64,000 nucleotides of DNA from Halieaceae bacterium (GCA_902547755.1 CACCPA010000006.1:1-64000); one strand, 5' to 3'. Numbered from the stretch's first letter, positions 46,514 through 56,980 are shown. Numbers and translations are program-made. Notes: generated by a model from the letters alone, not told the origin.

Positions 46514-48010
46514 ATGATCATACAGAGTCTTGCTGGTCGCGCACTACTCTGTCTTCTGGCGGGTTCGATCTTCACTCTGGGGCTGGCGCCGTTCGATCTG
46601 AAGCTCTTGTGCCTCGTCAGCATGGCCCTCTTTGCCCTTGCGCTGACAGGTCAATCTTGGCGTCCTAGCCTGCTGCTAGGATGGTGCTTCGGTCTGGGTT
46701 TCTTTGGGGCCGGCGTCTCGTGGGTATATGTCAGCATCAACGTCTATGGTCACGCACCACTCGTCTTAGCGCTGACGTTAACGACGTTATTTTGCGCCGG
46801 ACTGGCACTTCTATTCGCCCTCCAAGCGGCCGTGTTCGCGCTACTTAGACCCGCTCAACTCGGGTTACGCATCATCTTTTTTGCATGCCTCTGGGTGGCT
46901 TTCGAATGGCTTCGAACCTGGCTACTCACAGGCTTTCCCTGGCTATTTGCTGGCTATGTTGCGCTGGATACCGTGATGGCGGGATGGGCGCCGGTGATTG
47001 GTGTGCTTGGGGTGTCATGGCTTATTGCGGTCACGGCGTCAGCAGTGGCAGAAATCGTGATTGATCGGCGTGCCTCACGCGGTATCACGCTGGCGTCGTG
47101 GATTGTGTCGATCGCCGGAGCGGGCTACTTGCTCAGTTCCGTTCAGTGGACAGAGCCAAGAGGTGAAGCTCGCAAGGTCGCGATCTACCAGCCCAACATT
47201 GCACTAGAGGACACCTGGGAGAGGAACAATGCCCCGATCCTCCTCAATGATTTCCTTCAACATGCCAAGGCTTATTCGCCCTCGTCTGATCTTGTGGTCT
47301 GGCCGGAGGGCGCCCTGCCTTTTTACTTCGATCAGGCCCCCGGTTACATGTCTGAACTGCGACGCATTGCGAGTTCCAATGAAGGTACCATCGTTACCGG
47401 CATGCCCACTCGCGTAGGTAATCGGCGCTTTAACAGTATTGTTTCGGTTGGCCAGTCTTCCCAGACATACAATAAACAGAAATTGGTACCCTTCGGGGAG
47501 TTTGTGCCACTTGAAGAGAGTCTGAGAGGCGTCATCGACTTCTTCGATCTACCCATGTCCAATTTCTCAAAAGGAAACCCGTCACAACTCCCACTTTCCA
47601 GCAGTATGGGATCGCTAGCACCGTTTATTTGCTACGAGATTGTTTACCCTGACTTCGTTGCCAAGGGCTCGCGTTCATCCGACCTGTTAATCACCATTTC
47701 GAACGATGCATGGTTCGGCTCTAGTCACGGACCACACCAGCACTTTCAAATGGCTCGCTATCGCGCACTGGAACTTCAAAAGCCGTTGATACGCGGCGCG
47801 AATAACGGCATCACCGCAATCATCGATGAGCAGGGCGGCATTGTCGCTAAGCTCCCACAATTCGAACGAGCAACGCTCGAAAATGAAGTGACACCACGAG
47901 GGGGATTCACACCCTTTGCTCGGTTCGGAAGCGCACCCATTTTATTGATCAGTCTAATTTTTCCTTTATTTATCGGCATAAAAGCAAGGCGCCAGCAGGG
48001 CTGTTACTGA
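46514..48010 (+). CDS. lnt: Apolipoprotein N-acyltransferase
   Basis: Lnt adds the third acyl chain to the N-terminal cysteine of lipoproteins at the inner membrane, which allows Lol sorting. The 498-residue protein has an N-terminal bundle of about six membrane helices, a periplasmic nitrilase domain and a C-terminal helix. The catalytic triad regions are visible: glutamate in VWPEGALPFY, lysine in YNKQKLVPFGEF and cysteine in PFICYEIVYPDF. It starts 3 bases after the corC stop. Its products feed the Lol system, including LolB encoded at 17.7 kb. Confidence 0.96.
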   Translation: MIIQSLAGRALLCLLAGSIFTLGLAPFDLKLLCLVSMALFALALTGQSWRPSLLLGWCFGLGFFGAGVSWVYVSINVYGHAPLVLALTLTTLFCAGLALLFALQAAVFALLRPAQLGLRIIFFACLWVAFEWLRTWLLTGFPWLFAGYVALDTVMAGWAPVIGVLGVSWLIAVTASAVAEIVIDRRASRGITLASWIVSIAGAGYLLSSVQWTEPRGEARKVAIYQPNIALEDTWERNNAPILLNDFLQHAKAYSPSSDLVVWPEGALPFYFDQAPGYMSELRRIASSNEGTIVTGMPTRVGNRRFNSIVSVGQSSQTYNKQKLVPFGEFVPLEESLRGVIDFFDLPMSNFSKGNPSQLPLSSSMGSLAPFICYEIVYPDFVAKGSRSSDLLITISNDAWFGSSHGPHQHFQMARYRALELQKPLIRGANNGITAIIDEQGGIVAKLPQFERATLENEVTPRGGFTPFARFGSAPILLISLIFPLFIGIKARRQQGCY

Positions 48011-48054
48011 TAAACTGTTTGATGTTTTATTTCACAGCCTAGACGTCGTAAACA

Positions 48055-50514
48055 ATGAGCTCAGCCGAATACCATCCAGAGACCCTCGAAACGGAGATCC
48101 AGTCGTCGTGGCTCTCGAATAAGACATTTTCGGTTCAGGCTGATACTACACAGGAGAAGTTTTACTGCCTGGCGATGTTCCCCTACCCAAGCGGTAAGCT
48201 GCATATGGGACACGTTCGCAACTACACCATCGCGGACGTCATCGCGCGCTATCAGCGAATGCTTGGTAAGAATGTTCTTCAACCCATGGGCTGGGATGCC
48301 TTCGGTTTGCCTGCAGAGAACGCTGCCATCCAGCAGAAAGCGGCACCCGCTACGTGGACAAAAGGCAACATAGCGGAGATGCGAAAGCAACTACAGCGCT
48401 TGGGGTTTGCCTACGACTGGGACCGTGAGCTAGCGACTTGCTCTCCAGACTACTATCAATGGGAACAATGGTTTTTTACCCGGCTCTATGAAAAAGGGCT
48501 GGTCTACAAAAAAATGGCAACCGTTAACTGGGACCCTATAGATCAAACAGTGCTCGCCAATGAACAGGTCATCGATGGGCGAGGCTGGCGTTCCGGAGCG
48601 GAAGTAGAGCGTCGTGAGATACCGCAGTGGTTCATTCGCATCACCGAATACGCCGATGAACTTCTCGACGACCTAGATAAGCTCTCGGGCTGGCCTGAGC
48701 CTGTAAAACTGATGCAGCGGAATTGGATAGGTAAAAGCTACGGCCTTGAATTGAGTTTTGAGCTCCCCGCCCCCATCGCTGAACGCGACAAAATTGAGGT
48801 ATACACAACACGCCCGGATACACTCTACGGCGTTACGTATATCAGTCTCGCCGCCGAGCACCCGATAAGCCTTGCCCTAGCAGACGAAAATCGGGATCTC
48901 GCTGAATTTATCGATCGCTGCAGAAAATCTTCAGTCTCTGCGGCCGATATGGCACGCGCTGAGAAACTTGGGATGGATACAGGGTTACGCGCTGTTCACC
49001 CGTTGACGGGCGACATGGTGCCCGTGTGGGTAGCTAACTATGTCTTGATGGATTACGGATCAGGCGCAGTCATGGCCGTACCGGCGCATGATGAACGCGA
49101 TTGGGAGTTCGCCCATCAATATGAGCTGCCCATCGTCACTGTTATCAATAACTCAGCTGGTCAGCCCGCCGATGTGTCAACCGCTGCCTATACCGAACAT
49201 GGAACGCTCGTAAATTCAGATACCTATGATGGCTTAGGATTCCAAGAAGCCTTTAATCAGATTGCTGCTTCTCTCGAGGAGAAAGGTCTCGGCAAGGTAA
49301 CAACGCAATACCGACTTAGGGACTGGGGCGTCTCGCGACAGCGTTATTGGGGTACACCGATACCCATGCTGAATCTTACCGATGGGGGGGAGCTCCCTAT
49401 TCCGGCCGATCGACTTCCGTCGTTACTGCCAGAAGATGTTGTTATGGAAGGTGTGGCATCGCCCATTAAGACAGATCCGGATTGGCGGAAGTTCAGTCAT
49501 AACGGGGAAGATTGCGAACGGGAGACCGACACCTTCGATACCTTTATACAATCGTCCTGGTACTACGCTCGATTTACTTGCCCTGACTATGACAAAGGCA
49601 TGCTCGATTCAGAAGTTGCTAACTACTGGCTTCCGGTCGACCAATATGTGGGCGGTATCGAACATGCCATCCTGCACTTGCTATACGCTCGCTTTTTCCA
49701 CAAGTTGATGCGTGACGAGGGGCTGGTCGACTCGGATGAGCCGTTTGAACGCCTATTGACTCAGGGCATGGTGCTCAAAGATGGCGCCAAAATGTCAAAG
49801 TCCAAAGGCAATACGGTAGATCCTCAGGAGCTGATTGACCGCTATGGCGCGGACACCGTGCGTTTGTTCAGTATGTTTGCTGCGCCCCCAGAGCAATCAT
49901 TGGAGTGGTCAGACGCCGGTGTAGAGGGATCGCACCGATTTTTGAAGCGCCTGTGGCGACTGGTTCAAGATCGTGCCGTACACGAAGACTCTGTTGATGT
50001 GAAAACAGCGAACCTCAGTAAACCCCAAAAAGACCTTCGCCGAAAAACGCATGAGACCATTGCCAAAGTCAGTGATGACTGCGGTCGGCGGCAGACATTC
50101 AACACGGCAGTCGCAGCGGTTATGGAGCTTTGCAATGACGTGAGCCGTCACAGCGGCGAATCGGCAGAGGACGCGGCTGTGGTTGACGAGGCGTTAACGA
50201 CAGCCGTTTCGCTACTGAACCCCATCGTGCCTCATATCAGTGAAACGCTGTTCGGCCAGCTTACAGGTGGCGACATCCTTCAGGCGCCATGGCCCGAGCT
50301 CGATGAAGGCGCGCTCGCCCGAGACGAAATCGACATTGTCGTTCAAGTGAATGGGAAGGTACGAGCCAAGATCTCGGTGGCCGCCGATGCCTCGAAAGAA
50401 GCGATAGAGCAAACAGCACTCACACACGATAACGTCCAACGCTTCACGTACGGCGTGACGGTGCGCAAAATCATCGTCGTTCCCGGAAAACTGGTCAATG
50501 TGGTTGCCAATTAA
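48055..50514 (+). CDS. leuS: Leucyl-tRNA synthetase
   Basis: LeuRS charges tRNA-Leu and edits mis-charged products. The 819-residue class I synthetase has the HIGH-type motif HMGH in [14 protein letters not shown], the editing CP1 domain ([12 protein letters not shown]), the KMSKS motif in [11 protein letters not shown], and a C-terminal domain ending [15 protein letters not shown]. The length is slightly short for the bacterial type (about 860). It starts with ATG after a 44-base gap from lnt and overlaps lptE by 17 bases. Confidence 0.97.
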   Translation: MSSAEYHPETLETEIQSSWLSNKTFSVQADTTQEKFYCLAMFPYPSGKLHMGHVRNYTIADVIARYQRMLGKNVLQPMGWDAFGLPAENAAIQQKAAPATWTKGNIAEMRKQLQRLGFAYDWDRELATCSPDYYQWEQWFFTRLYEKGLVYKKMATVNWDPIDQTVLANEQVIDGRGWRSGAEVERREIPQWFIRITEYADELLDDLDKLSGWPEPVKLMQRNWIGKSYGLELSFELPAPIAERDKIEVYTTRPDTLYGVTYISLAAEHPISLALADENRDLAEFIDRCRKSSVSAADMARAEKLGMDTGLRAVHPLTGDMVPVWVANYVLMDYGSGAVMAVPAHDERDWEFAHQYELPIVTVINNSAGQPADVSTAAYTEHGTLVNSDTYDGLGFQEAFNQIAASLEEKGLGKVTTQYRLRDWGVSRQRYWGTPIPMLNLTDGGELPIPADRLPSLLPEDVVMEGVASPIKTDPDWRKFSHNGEDCERETDTFDTFIQSSWYYARFTCPDYDKGMLDSEVANYWLPVDQYVGGIEHAILHLLYARFFHKLMRDEGLVDSDEPFERLLTQGMVLKDGAKMSKSKGNTVDPQELIDRYGADTVRLFSMFAAPPEQSLEWSDAGVEGSHRFLKRLWRLVQDRAVHEDSVDVKTANLSKPQKDLRRKTHETIAKVSDDCGRRQTFNTAVAAVMELCNDVSRHSGESAEDAAVVDEALTTAVSLLNPIVPHISETLFGQLTGGDILQAPWPELDEGALARDEIDIVVQVNGKVRAKISVAADASKEAIEQTALTHDNVQRFTYGVTVRKIIVVPGKLVNVVAN

Positions 50515-51037
50515 TCAATGGCAGCGATTGCTACGCCGCGCCGCACTGATGTTGCTGGCTAGCACGCTTGTCAGTTGTGGGTTTGAGCTGAGAGGTCAGA
50601 GTGACCGGGCGGCCACGCTGGGGCGTTATCCAATCGCCGTTGTCAGTCAGGCTCCCAGCAGTGAGTTCGCGGCTCAATTGCGCGGTGAACTCCAGCGCCA
50701 AGGGGCAGCCTTACTCCCCCTGATCGAGGCTGAATTAGTCCTCTACGTCGATATTGAAGCGTTTGAGCAGCGCAGCCTTTCCCTAACCGCACGTGCGCGC
50801 GCAGCTGAACTCGAGCTGCAGGCCAGTGTGAACTTCTCGGTAAAGCTCAACGGGGAATGGCTCATCGACAACGAACGCATTGCTGTTGTCGATCAAATGC
50901 TCAATGACCCATTAAACGTTGTCGGCAAAACGGAAGAAATGCGACTGCTGCAAGAGGAGTTACGCACTGCCCTTGTGGAAGCGCTCACCCGCCGACTGGA
51001 TTACGGCATTGCCGCGTACCATGCAAGTCAAACCTGA
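50498..51037 (+). CDS. lptE: LPS-assembly lipoprotein LptE
   Basis: LptE plugs the LptD barrel and helps insert lipopolysaccharide in the outer membrane. The 179-residue protein has a lipoprotein signal ([17 protein letters not shown], lipid cysteine at residue 27), then GFELRG, the typical start of mature LptE. It lies inside the conserved leuS-lptE-holA series. The start is inside the leuS end and no nearer start preserves the signal peptide. Conservation is low apart from the first part, so position matters. Confidence 0.93.
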   Translation: MWLPINQWQRLLRRAALMLLASTLVSCGFELRGQSDRAATLGRYPIAVVSQAPSSEFAAQLRGELQRQGAALLPLIEAELVLYVDIEAFEQRSLSLTARARAAELELQASVNFSVKLNGEWLIDNERIAVVDQMLNDPLNVVGKTEEMRLLQEELRTALVEALTRRLDYGIAAYHASQT

Positions 51038-52052
51038 GCAGCTAGAGCAACATCTAAAACAGGGCATGCGGCCCTGCTACCTGGTCACCGGTGCCGAACT
51101 GTTGATTGTTCAGGAATGTGCCGATGCGATCCGGCGCGCTGCTCGTGCTGCCGGTTGTATTGATCGAGAGCGCTTTGATTCGTCGGACAAAGAGAGTTGG
51201 CAGAACCTCGTTCAAAGTGCCAGCGCCATGTCGCTTTTTGCCGACAGGAAATTGATCGAGATACAGGTTGAGAACGGTAAGCCGGGCGCAGAAGGCAGCA
51301 AGGCACTGCAGGAGTACCTGTCGATAGACAGTGAGGACATACTGCTGATTGTGGCGGGCAAGATTGACAAGCAGTCGCAGCGCGCCAAGTGGTTCACAGC
51401 GCTGGATCAGAGCGGGACCGTTGTGACCGTCTGGCCGATTCATCCACGTGACCTCCCCTCCTGGATTCAGCAGCGAGTAAACCGGCGAGGCATGAAGTGT
51501 GATCGCGAGGCGATTTCCATGCTCGCCGAGCGCGTGGAGGGCAACCTCCTCGCTGCCGCACAGGAGATTGAGAAACTCTCCCTGCTGGCCAACGACACAC
51601 ATATCACAACTGAGATCGTGTCCCAGTCGGTTGGTAACAGCGCCCGCTACAACGCCTTTAATATGGTGGATACCGCACTTGCCGGCGATGCTCGTGGTGC
51701 TCTGCGCGCGCTGCGGGGACTCAAAGCCGAGGGCAGCGCGGCACCCGCCATTCTCTGGCCAATATCAAAAGAGCTCAGACTCCTAATCGACGCCTCGTCT
51801 GCTGTAAAGAAAGGTACACCGGCAGGCGCTGCACTCGATCGATTAGGCGTTTGGCGCAGCCGACTGAATTTGATGCAGCAGGCACTGGGTAGACACACGC
51901 CGGAGAGTCTTGATCACTGCCTGCACCTCAACTTTGCCGCAGATGGCAGTGCCAAAGGCTTGATGCCCAGAGACTGCTGGGACTATCTCGAGTCACTTGT
52001 TGTCGCGATCGCCTCGGGCGCGAAATCTGAAACAACCCGCCGGCGCGCGTAA
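51021..52052 (+). CDS. holA: DNA polymerase III delta subunit
   Basis: HolA opens the beta clamp in the clamp-loader complex. The 343-residue protein (the same length as E. coli HolA) starts [20 protein letters not shown] and contains YLVTGAELLIVQE, with an AAA+-like but nucleotide-free fold. The frame opens 34 codons further upstream within lptE, but that part does not align. Its 3' end overlaps the convergent MFS gene by 70 bases. Confidence 0.95.
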   Translation: MQVKPEQLEQHLKQGMRPCYLVTGAELLIVQECADAIRRAARAAGCIDRERFDSSDKESWQNLVQSASAMSLFADRKLIEIQVENGKPGAEGSKALQEYLSIDSEDILLIVAGKIDKQSQRAKWFTALDQSGTVVTVWPIHPRDLPSWIQQRVNRRGMKCDREAISMLAERVEGNLLAAAQEIEKLSLLANDTHITTEIVSQSVGNSARYNAFNMVDTALAGDARGALRALRGLKAEGSAAPAILWPISKELRLLIDASSAVKKGTPAGAALDRLGVWRSRLNLMQQALGRHTPESLDHCLHLNFAADGSAKGLMPRDCWDYLESLVVAIASGAKSETTRRRA

Positions 52053-53242
52053 AGCGCCAGTACCGCTAACACCCCCAGCGCTGACGCTACAGCGAAGGTC
52101 GTAACGAACCCTGCCCACTCTGCAAGGGCACCATTGGTGGCGGCCCCCAGTGCAGGAGATGCCATCATTGTCATCGACCACAGACTCATGACGCGTCCGT
52201 GGTAATTCGGGTCGATGACTAGCTGGGTCAGTGCCTGACATCCAGTACCTGCGATCGTCGTCGTAAAGGTAATAAGGCCCACCACAGCAGCGAGGCTTAT
52301 CAGCGCATCCAACCAGTTCAGAGTGGCAAGCAGTAACGTTGCCCCCAAAAGCGCCACTAAAATCAGGCGATACAGACCGATGACATCAGCGGACTGCCGG
52401 CTCATTAACAAGCCACCGAGAACTGCACCGGTGCCTGCGGTAGCGGTCAGCCAAGCCAATTCGCTCGCCCCACCCATCAGCAGCCGACCTGATACGGCGG
52501 GCAGTAATTCAATAAAGCTGCGGCCCAGGAGACCGTTAACCAAGGTCGACAAAAGAATCAGAATGATCACAGGGGTGTTGCGCACGTAGTTCAACCCCTC
52601 AATAAATTCGCTGTTGACGCTTTTGTCAGAGCGGCTTTCCCGTGCACCGACCCCGCGAAGCGTTGTCAAAATCACGCCTGAGGTTCCGAAAATGCAGACA
52701 GCAACGAGCCAAGCCCAGCCAACACCCCATTGGGCAATGATTGCGGCGCACATTGCGGGGCCCAAGATGCGGGCAATATTGAAGGACATGGCGACAAGCC
52801 CAATAGCACTCGGCAGCGCACTTCGAGGAACCAGAAGCGGAACGAGCGCCAAGCGCATGGGATTATGCAACGCCGATGCAGACCCCAGCGCTGCCGCGAG
52901 CAACAGTAGCGTCAGCTCATCGAAGGCACCAAGAAAGGTCGTAATGGCGCCAGTAAGACCGATGGATGAGTGGAACACCATTGAAAAAATTAGGCCGTGC
53001 CGAGGGTTAACCCGATCTGACTGCACACCAAAATAAGGTGACAAAACAAGTGCCGGAGCCAACATCAACGCGCCCACAATGCCGACCCATAGGGGTGATG
53101 CTGTCAGCTCCCAGGCACTCCAGCCCAGGATGAAGCGCAATATCCAGCTCCCGAGACCAGAGAACCAACTCGCCGGGTAGTAACGCCGAAATCGAGGCTC
53201 TCTTAATGCGGAATGAGCAACCTGTCGCTTTTCACGACACAC
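51983..53242 (-). CDS. MFS exporter (EntS/MFS_3-like)
   Basis: The 419-residue protein has about twelve hydrophobic helices and resembles the MFS_3/EntS exporters, with FRRYYPASWFSGLGSWI at the first helix and a DR-type loop motif (GVQSDRVNPRHG). Substrate cannot be inferred. It starts at a GTG without a clear ribosome-binding site and is divergent from imuA; a LexA box lies 40-55 bases upstream of its start. The last 24 codons overlap the end of holA on the other strand. Confidence 0.8.
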   Translation of the reverse strand: MCREKRQVAHSALREPRFRRYYPASWFSGLGSWILRFILGWSAWELTASPLWVGIVGALMLAPALVLSPYFGVQSDRVNPRHGLIFSMVFHSSIGLTGAITTFLGAFDELTLLLLAAALGSASALHNPMRLALVPLLVPRSALPSAIGLVAMSFNIARILGPAMCAAIIAQWGVGWAWLVAVCIFGTSGVILTTLRGVGARESRSDKSVNSEFIEGLNYVRNTPVIILILLSTLVNGLLGRSFIELLPAVSGRLLMGGASELAWLTATAGTGAVLGGLLMSRQSADVIGLYRLILVALLGATLLLATLNWLDALISLAAVVGLITFTTTIAGTGCQALTQLVIDPNYHGRVMSLWSMTMMASPALGAATNGALAEWAGFVTTFAVASALGVLAVLALYARRRVVSDFAPEAIATTSDSR

Positions 53243-53281
53243 AAATATCGCCTCTCTTGCTTTTCAATCACAATGGAACTA

Positions 53282-53297
53282 CTGTTTATTTATACAG
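53282..53297. promoter_or_regulatory. LexA box upstream of imuA
   Basis: CTGTTTATTTATACAG is a perfect CTGT-N8-ACAG palindrome, extended as TA on both sides (53280-53299), matching the gammaproteobacterial SOS box. It lies 53 bases before the imuA ATG and 39 bases before the divergent MFS GTG, so it may control either or both. Confidence 0.93.
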
Positions 53298-53350
53298 TAT
53301 TTTTACTAATGCCTTTTCAGCACGCATTAGTCTTATTTTCGGAGCACATC

Positions 53351-54091
53351 ATGAGCTACTCCATAGAGCAAATCATCAATCGTCCAGACACCTGGCAGGG
53401 CAGTGAAGGACGCAGTAATTCACGCGTCATTCTAACCACTAAGTCAGCCAATGCGGACTGGCATAACAAACAAAGTATCCCCACTGGCTTTGAGAGCCTC
53501 GATAAAGAGCTTCACCTCAATGGTTGGCCAACCCACGGCGCAGTCGAAGTCCTGAGCGATCAGGATGGTGCTGAGTGTATGGGACTCTTTCTACCCACAA
53601 TGCAAAAACTGGCAAGCGAGAAGCGCTGGCAAGCTTTCATTAACGCACCACACACACCCTATGCCCCATTATTACGCGCCCATCATATCCCCACTGAGCA
53701 AGTACTTATGGTTCATCCGAAACACCGTGATGAAACGTTATGGGCTACCGAGCAAGCAGTTCGCAGTACAACCTGCAGCACAGTATTTACCTGGTTAGGG
53801 AGCACTCACTTCCGTTATGCAGAGATTCGCAAACTGCAGTTAGCCGCCGCCAGTACGGACACACTACTCTTCTTGTTCAGATCGAGCGATGCGCTATCTG
53901 ACTCAACACCTGTATCGCTACGTCTACACATTAATGCCTACCGTGAAGTCACCGTCGTCAAACAGCGTGGCGGTAAACGCGAAGTCGATGTGCGGTTACC
54001 CACGAACCCTATTCTGGAAACTCATGACATTACACACCGCAGTAAGGCGCTTGCTACTAAGACAGGTACGTTCTTAACGCCCGTCGCATAG
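53351..54091 (+). CDS. imuA: SOS mutagenesis protein ImuA (RecA-like)
   Basis: ImuA is a RecA-fold accessory factor of the ImuA-ImuB-DnaE2 translesion mutasome. The 246-residue protein shows the family outline: IPTGFESLDKELHLNGWPTH near the front, then a degenerate P-loop region (AVEVLSDQDGAECMG, lacking GKT), and a C-terminal stretch with VKQRGGKREVDV. The ATG at 53351 has GGAG 6 bases upstream; the frame extends to 53213 but would place the LexA box inside the coding region. Elsewhere imuA is followed at once by imuB; here imuB lies 4.5 kb away. Confidence 0.87.
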   Translation: MSYSIEQIINRPDTWQGSEGRSNSRVILTTKSANADWHNKQSIPTGFESLDKELHLNGWPTHGAVEVLSDQDGAECMGLFLPTMQKLASEKRWQAFINAPHTPYAPLLRAHHIPTEQVLMVHPKHRDETLWATEQAVRSTTCSTVFTWLGSTHFRYAEIRKLQLAAASTDTLLFLFRSSDALSDSTPVSLRLHINAYREVTVVKQRGGKREVDVRLPTNPILETHDITHRSKALATKTGTFLTPVA

Positions 54092-54118
54092 CGCCCACTC
54101 TCCCTACGCTTCCCCACT

Positions 54119-54154
54119 ACCCCGGGACTCGGGCTCCCCTCCGAGTTTCGGGGT
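54119..54154 (+). terminator. Strong hairpin after imuA, no T run
   Basis: The arms 54119-54132 and 54141-54154 pair over 14 bases with two G-T pairs and an 8-base loop. It directly follows imuA by 27 bases. The absence of a T run makes rho-independent termination less sure; RNA stabilisation or a repetitive palindrome are alternatives. Confidence 0.55.
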
Positions 54155-54241
54155 CTCTCACTTATCTAACGTTATCGAAGATGCTCTAACCTTAGACCTG
54201 ACTGCGTTATGCTCTCGGCGTACCAACTAGCTCGATGTGAG

Positions 54242-54979
54242 ATGCCTGAACTACCCATCACAAGTGATATCTTTTTGTTACTGGTCACAACCAGCTTCAT
54301 CGCCTCAATGCTCACTGCATCAGTCGGTATTGGTGGTGGCACACTGGTGCTCGCGGTGCTTGTCGTAACCGTCCCTATCGCCGCTGTCGTACCACTGCAC
54401 AGCGTCGTTCAGCTTGGCTCCAATACCGGACGGGCTATCATGACGCGCCCCCATCTCTCGATGCGCTTGTTCTGGCCATTGGTCATCGGCGCTGTCATTG
54501 GCACCCTCGCAGCTGCTCCCTTTAGCGCTTTTTGGCTAAATGAGATACAGCTCACCCTGCTACTCGCGGGTTTTACGCTGCTGGTCACCTGGGTACCCAT
54601 CCCAGCCATAAAAACCCATCGAAGCAGTCACAGTCTGCTCTTTAGCATTGGCATCAGCTTCATTGGGGTATTTGTTAGCGCAACCGGTCCTTTGATTGCG
54701 GCCTACCTCAGACACCAAGCAGCAAGCCGGCAAGAGCTGGTCGCCACAATGGCTGCCAGCGTCTCGACAATGAACTTTCTTCGCATCGTGCTGTTTAGCG
54801 GGCTTGGCTTCGTGTGGTACGAGTGGCTTGTCCCGCTCGCGGCCATGATTACAGCTGGCTTTGGCGGGACACTCATTGGGCTGCAATTGCTAGGCCGCTT
54901 GCCCGAGAAATTATTTCAGACACTACTCAAACTGCTACTCACCACACTTGCATTTCTGATGATCATTAGAGTCATGTGA
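54242..54979 (+). CDS. TauE/SafE-family membrane permease
   Basis: The 245-residue protein has about eight hydrophobic helices and the TauE/SafE signature ASVGIGGGTLVLAVLV, with the second-half repeat VSATGPLIAAYL. Members export sulfite, sulfoacetate and other organosulfur anions, but the substrate here is unknown. ATG 54242 is used; ATG 54209 would add 11 residues. It is convergent with the DUF885 gene and sits between imuA and imuB without a LexA box of its own. Confidence 0.85.
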   Translation: MPELPITSDIFLLLVTTSFIASMLTASVGIGGGTLVLAVLVVTVPIAAVVPLHSVVQLGSNTGRAIMTRPHLSMRLFWPLVIGAVIGTLAAAPFSAFWLNEIQLTLLLAGFTLLVTWVPIPAIKTHRSSHSLLFSIGISFIGVFVSATGPLIAAYLRHQAASRQELVATMAASVSTMNFLRIVLFSGLGFVWYEWLVPLAAMITAGFGGTLIGLQLLGRLPEKLFQTLLKLLLTTLAFLMIIRVM

Positions 54980-54995
54980 TCAGGTTTCGCTGCTC

Positions 54996-56846
54996 TTATC
55001 CTTCTGAATCTTGTACTCGAACCATAGCATCGATGTTCTCTGCCAACTTGTTAAGCGGAACCGGGCCGCTGCCAAGCACCGTGTCGTGGAACAACCGGAT
55101 ATCAAACTTATCTCCCAAGGCTTCGCGCGCTTGCTCGCGAAGTTCAACAATGCGCAGTTTCCCAATCATGTAGGCAGTCGCCTGCCCGGGCATGGCGATG
55201 TAGCGCTCAATGGCTTTGATGCAGTCATACTCTGCATTGGGCGTATTGTTGACCAAATAGGCGATTGCCTCCTCACGACTCCAGCGCTTGCTGTGGATGC
55301 CAGTATCCACGACCAATCGCGCCGCTCGCCAGAGTTCCATTGCCAACTGCCCAAATCGCGAATATGGATACTCGTAAAATCCCATTTCGTAAGCCAGTTG
55401 CTCGGTATACAAGCCCCACCCCTCGGAGAATGCGGTAAAACTGAGGTAGCGCTGTAAATCGGGAACACCCTCCAACTCGGCTGTAATGGCGCGCTGAAGA
55501 TGGTGTCCGGGTAATCCCTCATGGAAAGCTAGGGCTTCCAAATCGGTCTTTGGCATCGCCGACATATCAAACAGGTTGGCGTAAAAAATACCGGGACGCG
55601 ATCCGTCAGGCGGTGGGCTCTGATAGAAAGCTTTACCCGCGCTCTGCTCTCGGAACGGCTCGACACGTTTAACGATTAATTCCGCTTTTGGGAGCACACC
55701 GAAATACTCGGGCAACTTTTCCTCCATGCGTGCTATAGCCGATCGCGCGTCCTCAAGGTACTGCTCCCTACCTTCATCGGTGTTGGGGTAACGCAGCTCC
55801 TGATTTTCCCGAACAAACACAAAAAACTCTTGGAGCGTTCCCGAAAAGCCGACCTGTCGCATGATCGATCGCATCTCGTCATGAATACGATCTATGTTGG
55901 TCAGGCCTAGCTGGTGAACCTCATCGGCCGTTAACTCAGTTGTCGTGAACCACTTCAGCAGGCGCTGGTAGTACTCCTCACCATCGGGAAACCGCCAAAC
56001 CCCATCATCGCCCGTTGCCGATTGCGCTAGGCGCTCGACAGTCGCCATAAAACGCGTGTACGCAGGCTTAAACTGGGACACCAAGGCATCGCGCCCAGCA
56101 TTGAGCAGGCGCGCCTCTTCGTCTTCTAGAAGCTCGAGCTTGGCGACTTTCGCCTGAAAGTCAGACCACACAGGCGAAAGGTTCTCTGAATCGTCAAAGG
56201 GCTGACCGCTAATGACATTACTCGAGGACTCCAAAATAGCTGGGTACATCCAGTCGACAAGATAAAACCCTTTATCAGCTCGCAGTATGAGCTGCTCCTC
56301 AACCTCCCCTAAATAGGTCTCAACATTCTTCAGCCGCCCTACATAAGCCTCAGCATCTACGACTGAGGTCACCCGGTGAATGTTGATGAGCGAGCTGGGG
56401 ATACTGGTATGAGCACCACGAAATTGGTGTAGCGCGTAAGCGTGGTGACGGAAGTCATCGAGCATGAGCGACCGCTCAAGCGACATGCGATAGAGATCAA
56501 GCGATAATTGCGCCGCCTCGGGTAGCGCTGAGCGATCGAACCCGTCGAGCTCAACCAATCCCGCTTCCATCCGAGCCCGTTCCTCATCCTGAAACGCTTC
56601 TGATTGCGGGTTCCACTCATCTTGGCGGTCTTTAATGCCAAGATAGCTTGCCGTAAAGGGCTGCCTAGCGAGGTTATCGGCGAACACTTGCGCCAAATAC
56701 GCGTTCAAACGTTCATGCTCAGACTGTGCAGCTGGCACGTTGCTAACCACCGGGGTATCACTGGACTGAATCTGTGAGTCGCCACATCCAGCTAGCAAGA
56801 GTGTGACGGCGCAGGTCGCGGCGAGGAAGGTATGTAGAATTTGCAT
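54996..56846 (-). CDS. DUF885 lipoprotein, putative metallopeptidase
   Basis: The 616-residue protein starts with a lipoprotein signal peptide (MQILHTFLAATCAVTLLLAG then lipid cysteine 21) and is a DUF885 member. The conserved motif AFHEGLPGHHLQ is an HE-x5-HH-like zinc site, so it is probably an envelope metallopeptidase. The open frame extends 86 codons upstream, but the true start is the ATG at 56846 with AGAG upstream. Substrate is unknown. It is read toward the TauE/SafE gene, opposite in direction to imuA and imuB. Confidence 0.87.
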   Translation of the reverse strand: MQILHTFLAATCAVTLLLAGCGDSQIQSSDTPVVSNVPAAQSEHERLNAYLAQVFADNLARQPFTASYLGIKDRQDEWNPQSEAFQDEERARMEAGLVELDGFDRSALPEAAQLSLDLYRMSLERSLMLDDFRHHAYALHQFRGAHTSIPSSLINIHRVTSVVDAEAYVGRLKNVETYLGEVEEQLILRADKGFYLVDWMYPAILESSSNVISGQPFDDSENLSPVWSDFQAKVAKLELLEDEEARLLNAGRDALVSQFKPAYTRFMATVERLAQSATGDDGVWRFPDGEEYYQRLLKWFTTTELTADEVHQLGLTNIDRIHDEMRSIMRQVGFSGTLQEFFVFVRENQELRYPNTDEGREQYLEDARSAIARMEEKLPEYFGVLPKAELIVKRVEPFREQSAGKAFYQSPPPDGSRPGIFYANLFDMSAMPKTDLEALAFHEGLPGHHLQRAITAELEGVPDLQRYLSFTAFSEGWGLYTEQLAYEMGFYEYPYSRFGQLAMELWRAARLVVDTGIHSKRWSREEAIAYLVNNTPNAEYDCIKAIERYIAMPGQATAYMIGKLRIVELREQAREALGDKFDIRLFHDTVLGSGPVPLNKLAENIDAMVRVQDSEG

Positions 56847-56980
56847 AAGTGTTTCTCTGATAACAACCGGTGAAGCGCCCATGGTAACCCAGCAATAAGC
56901 ACCGAGCCTCAGCTTTGGGAAAACTTGCCTGAGCAGGATATGAACCTTATGGTCTAGCAATTCGATCGCAGGAGCGAACT

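Noticed and set aside
48011-48054. Possible fourth LexA box upstream of leuS
   Set aside because: CTGT and ACAG are present but much further apart than 8 bases.
53213-53350. N-terminal extension of imuA upstream of 53351
   Set aside because: The extension would place the LexA box inside the coding sequence, has no ribosome-binding site and is not family-like; ATG 53351 with GGAG is better.
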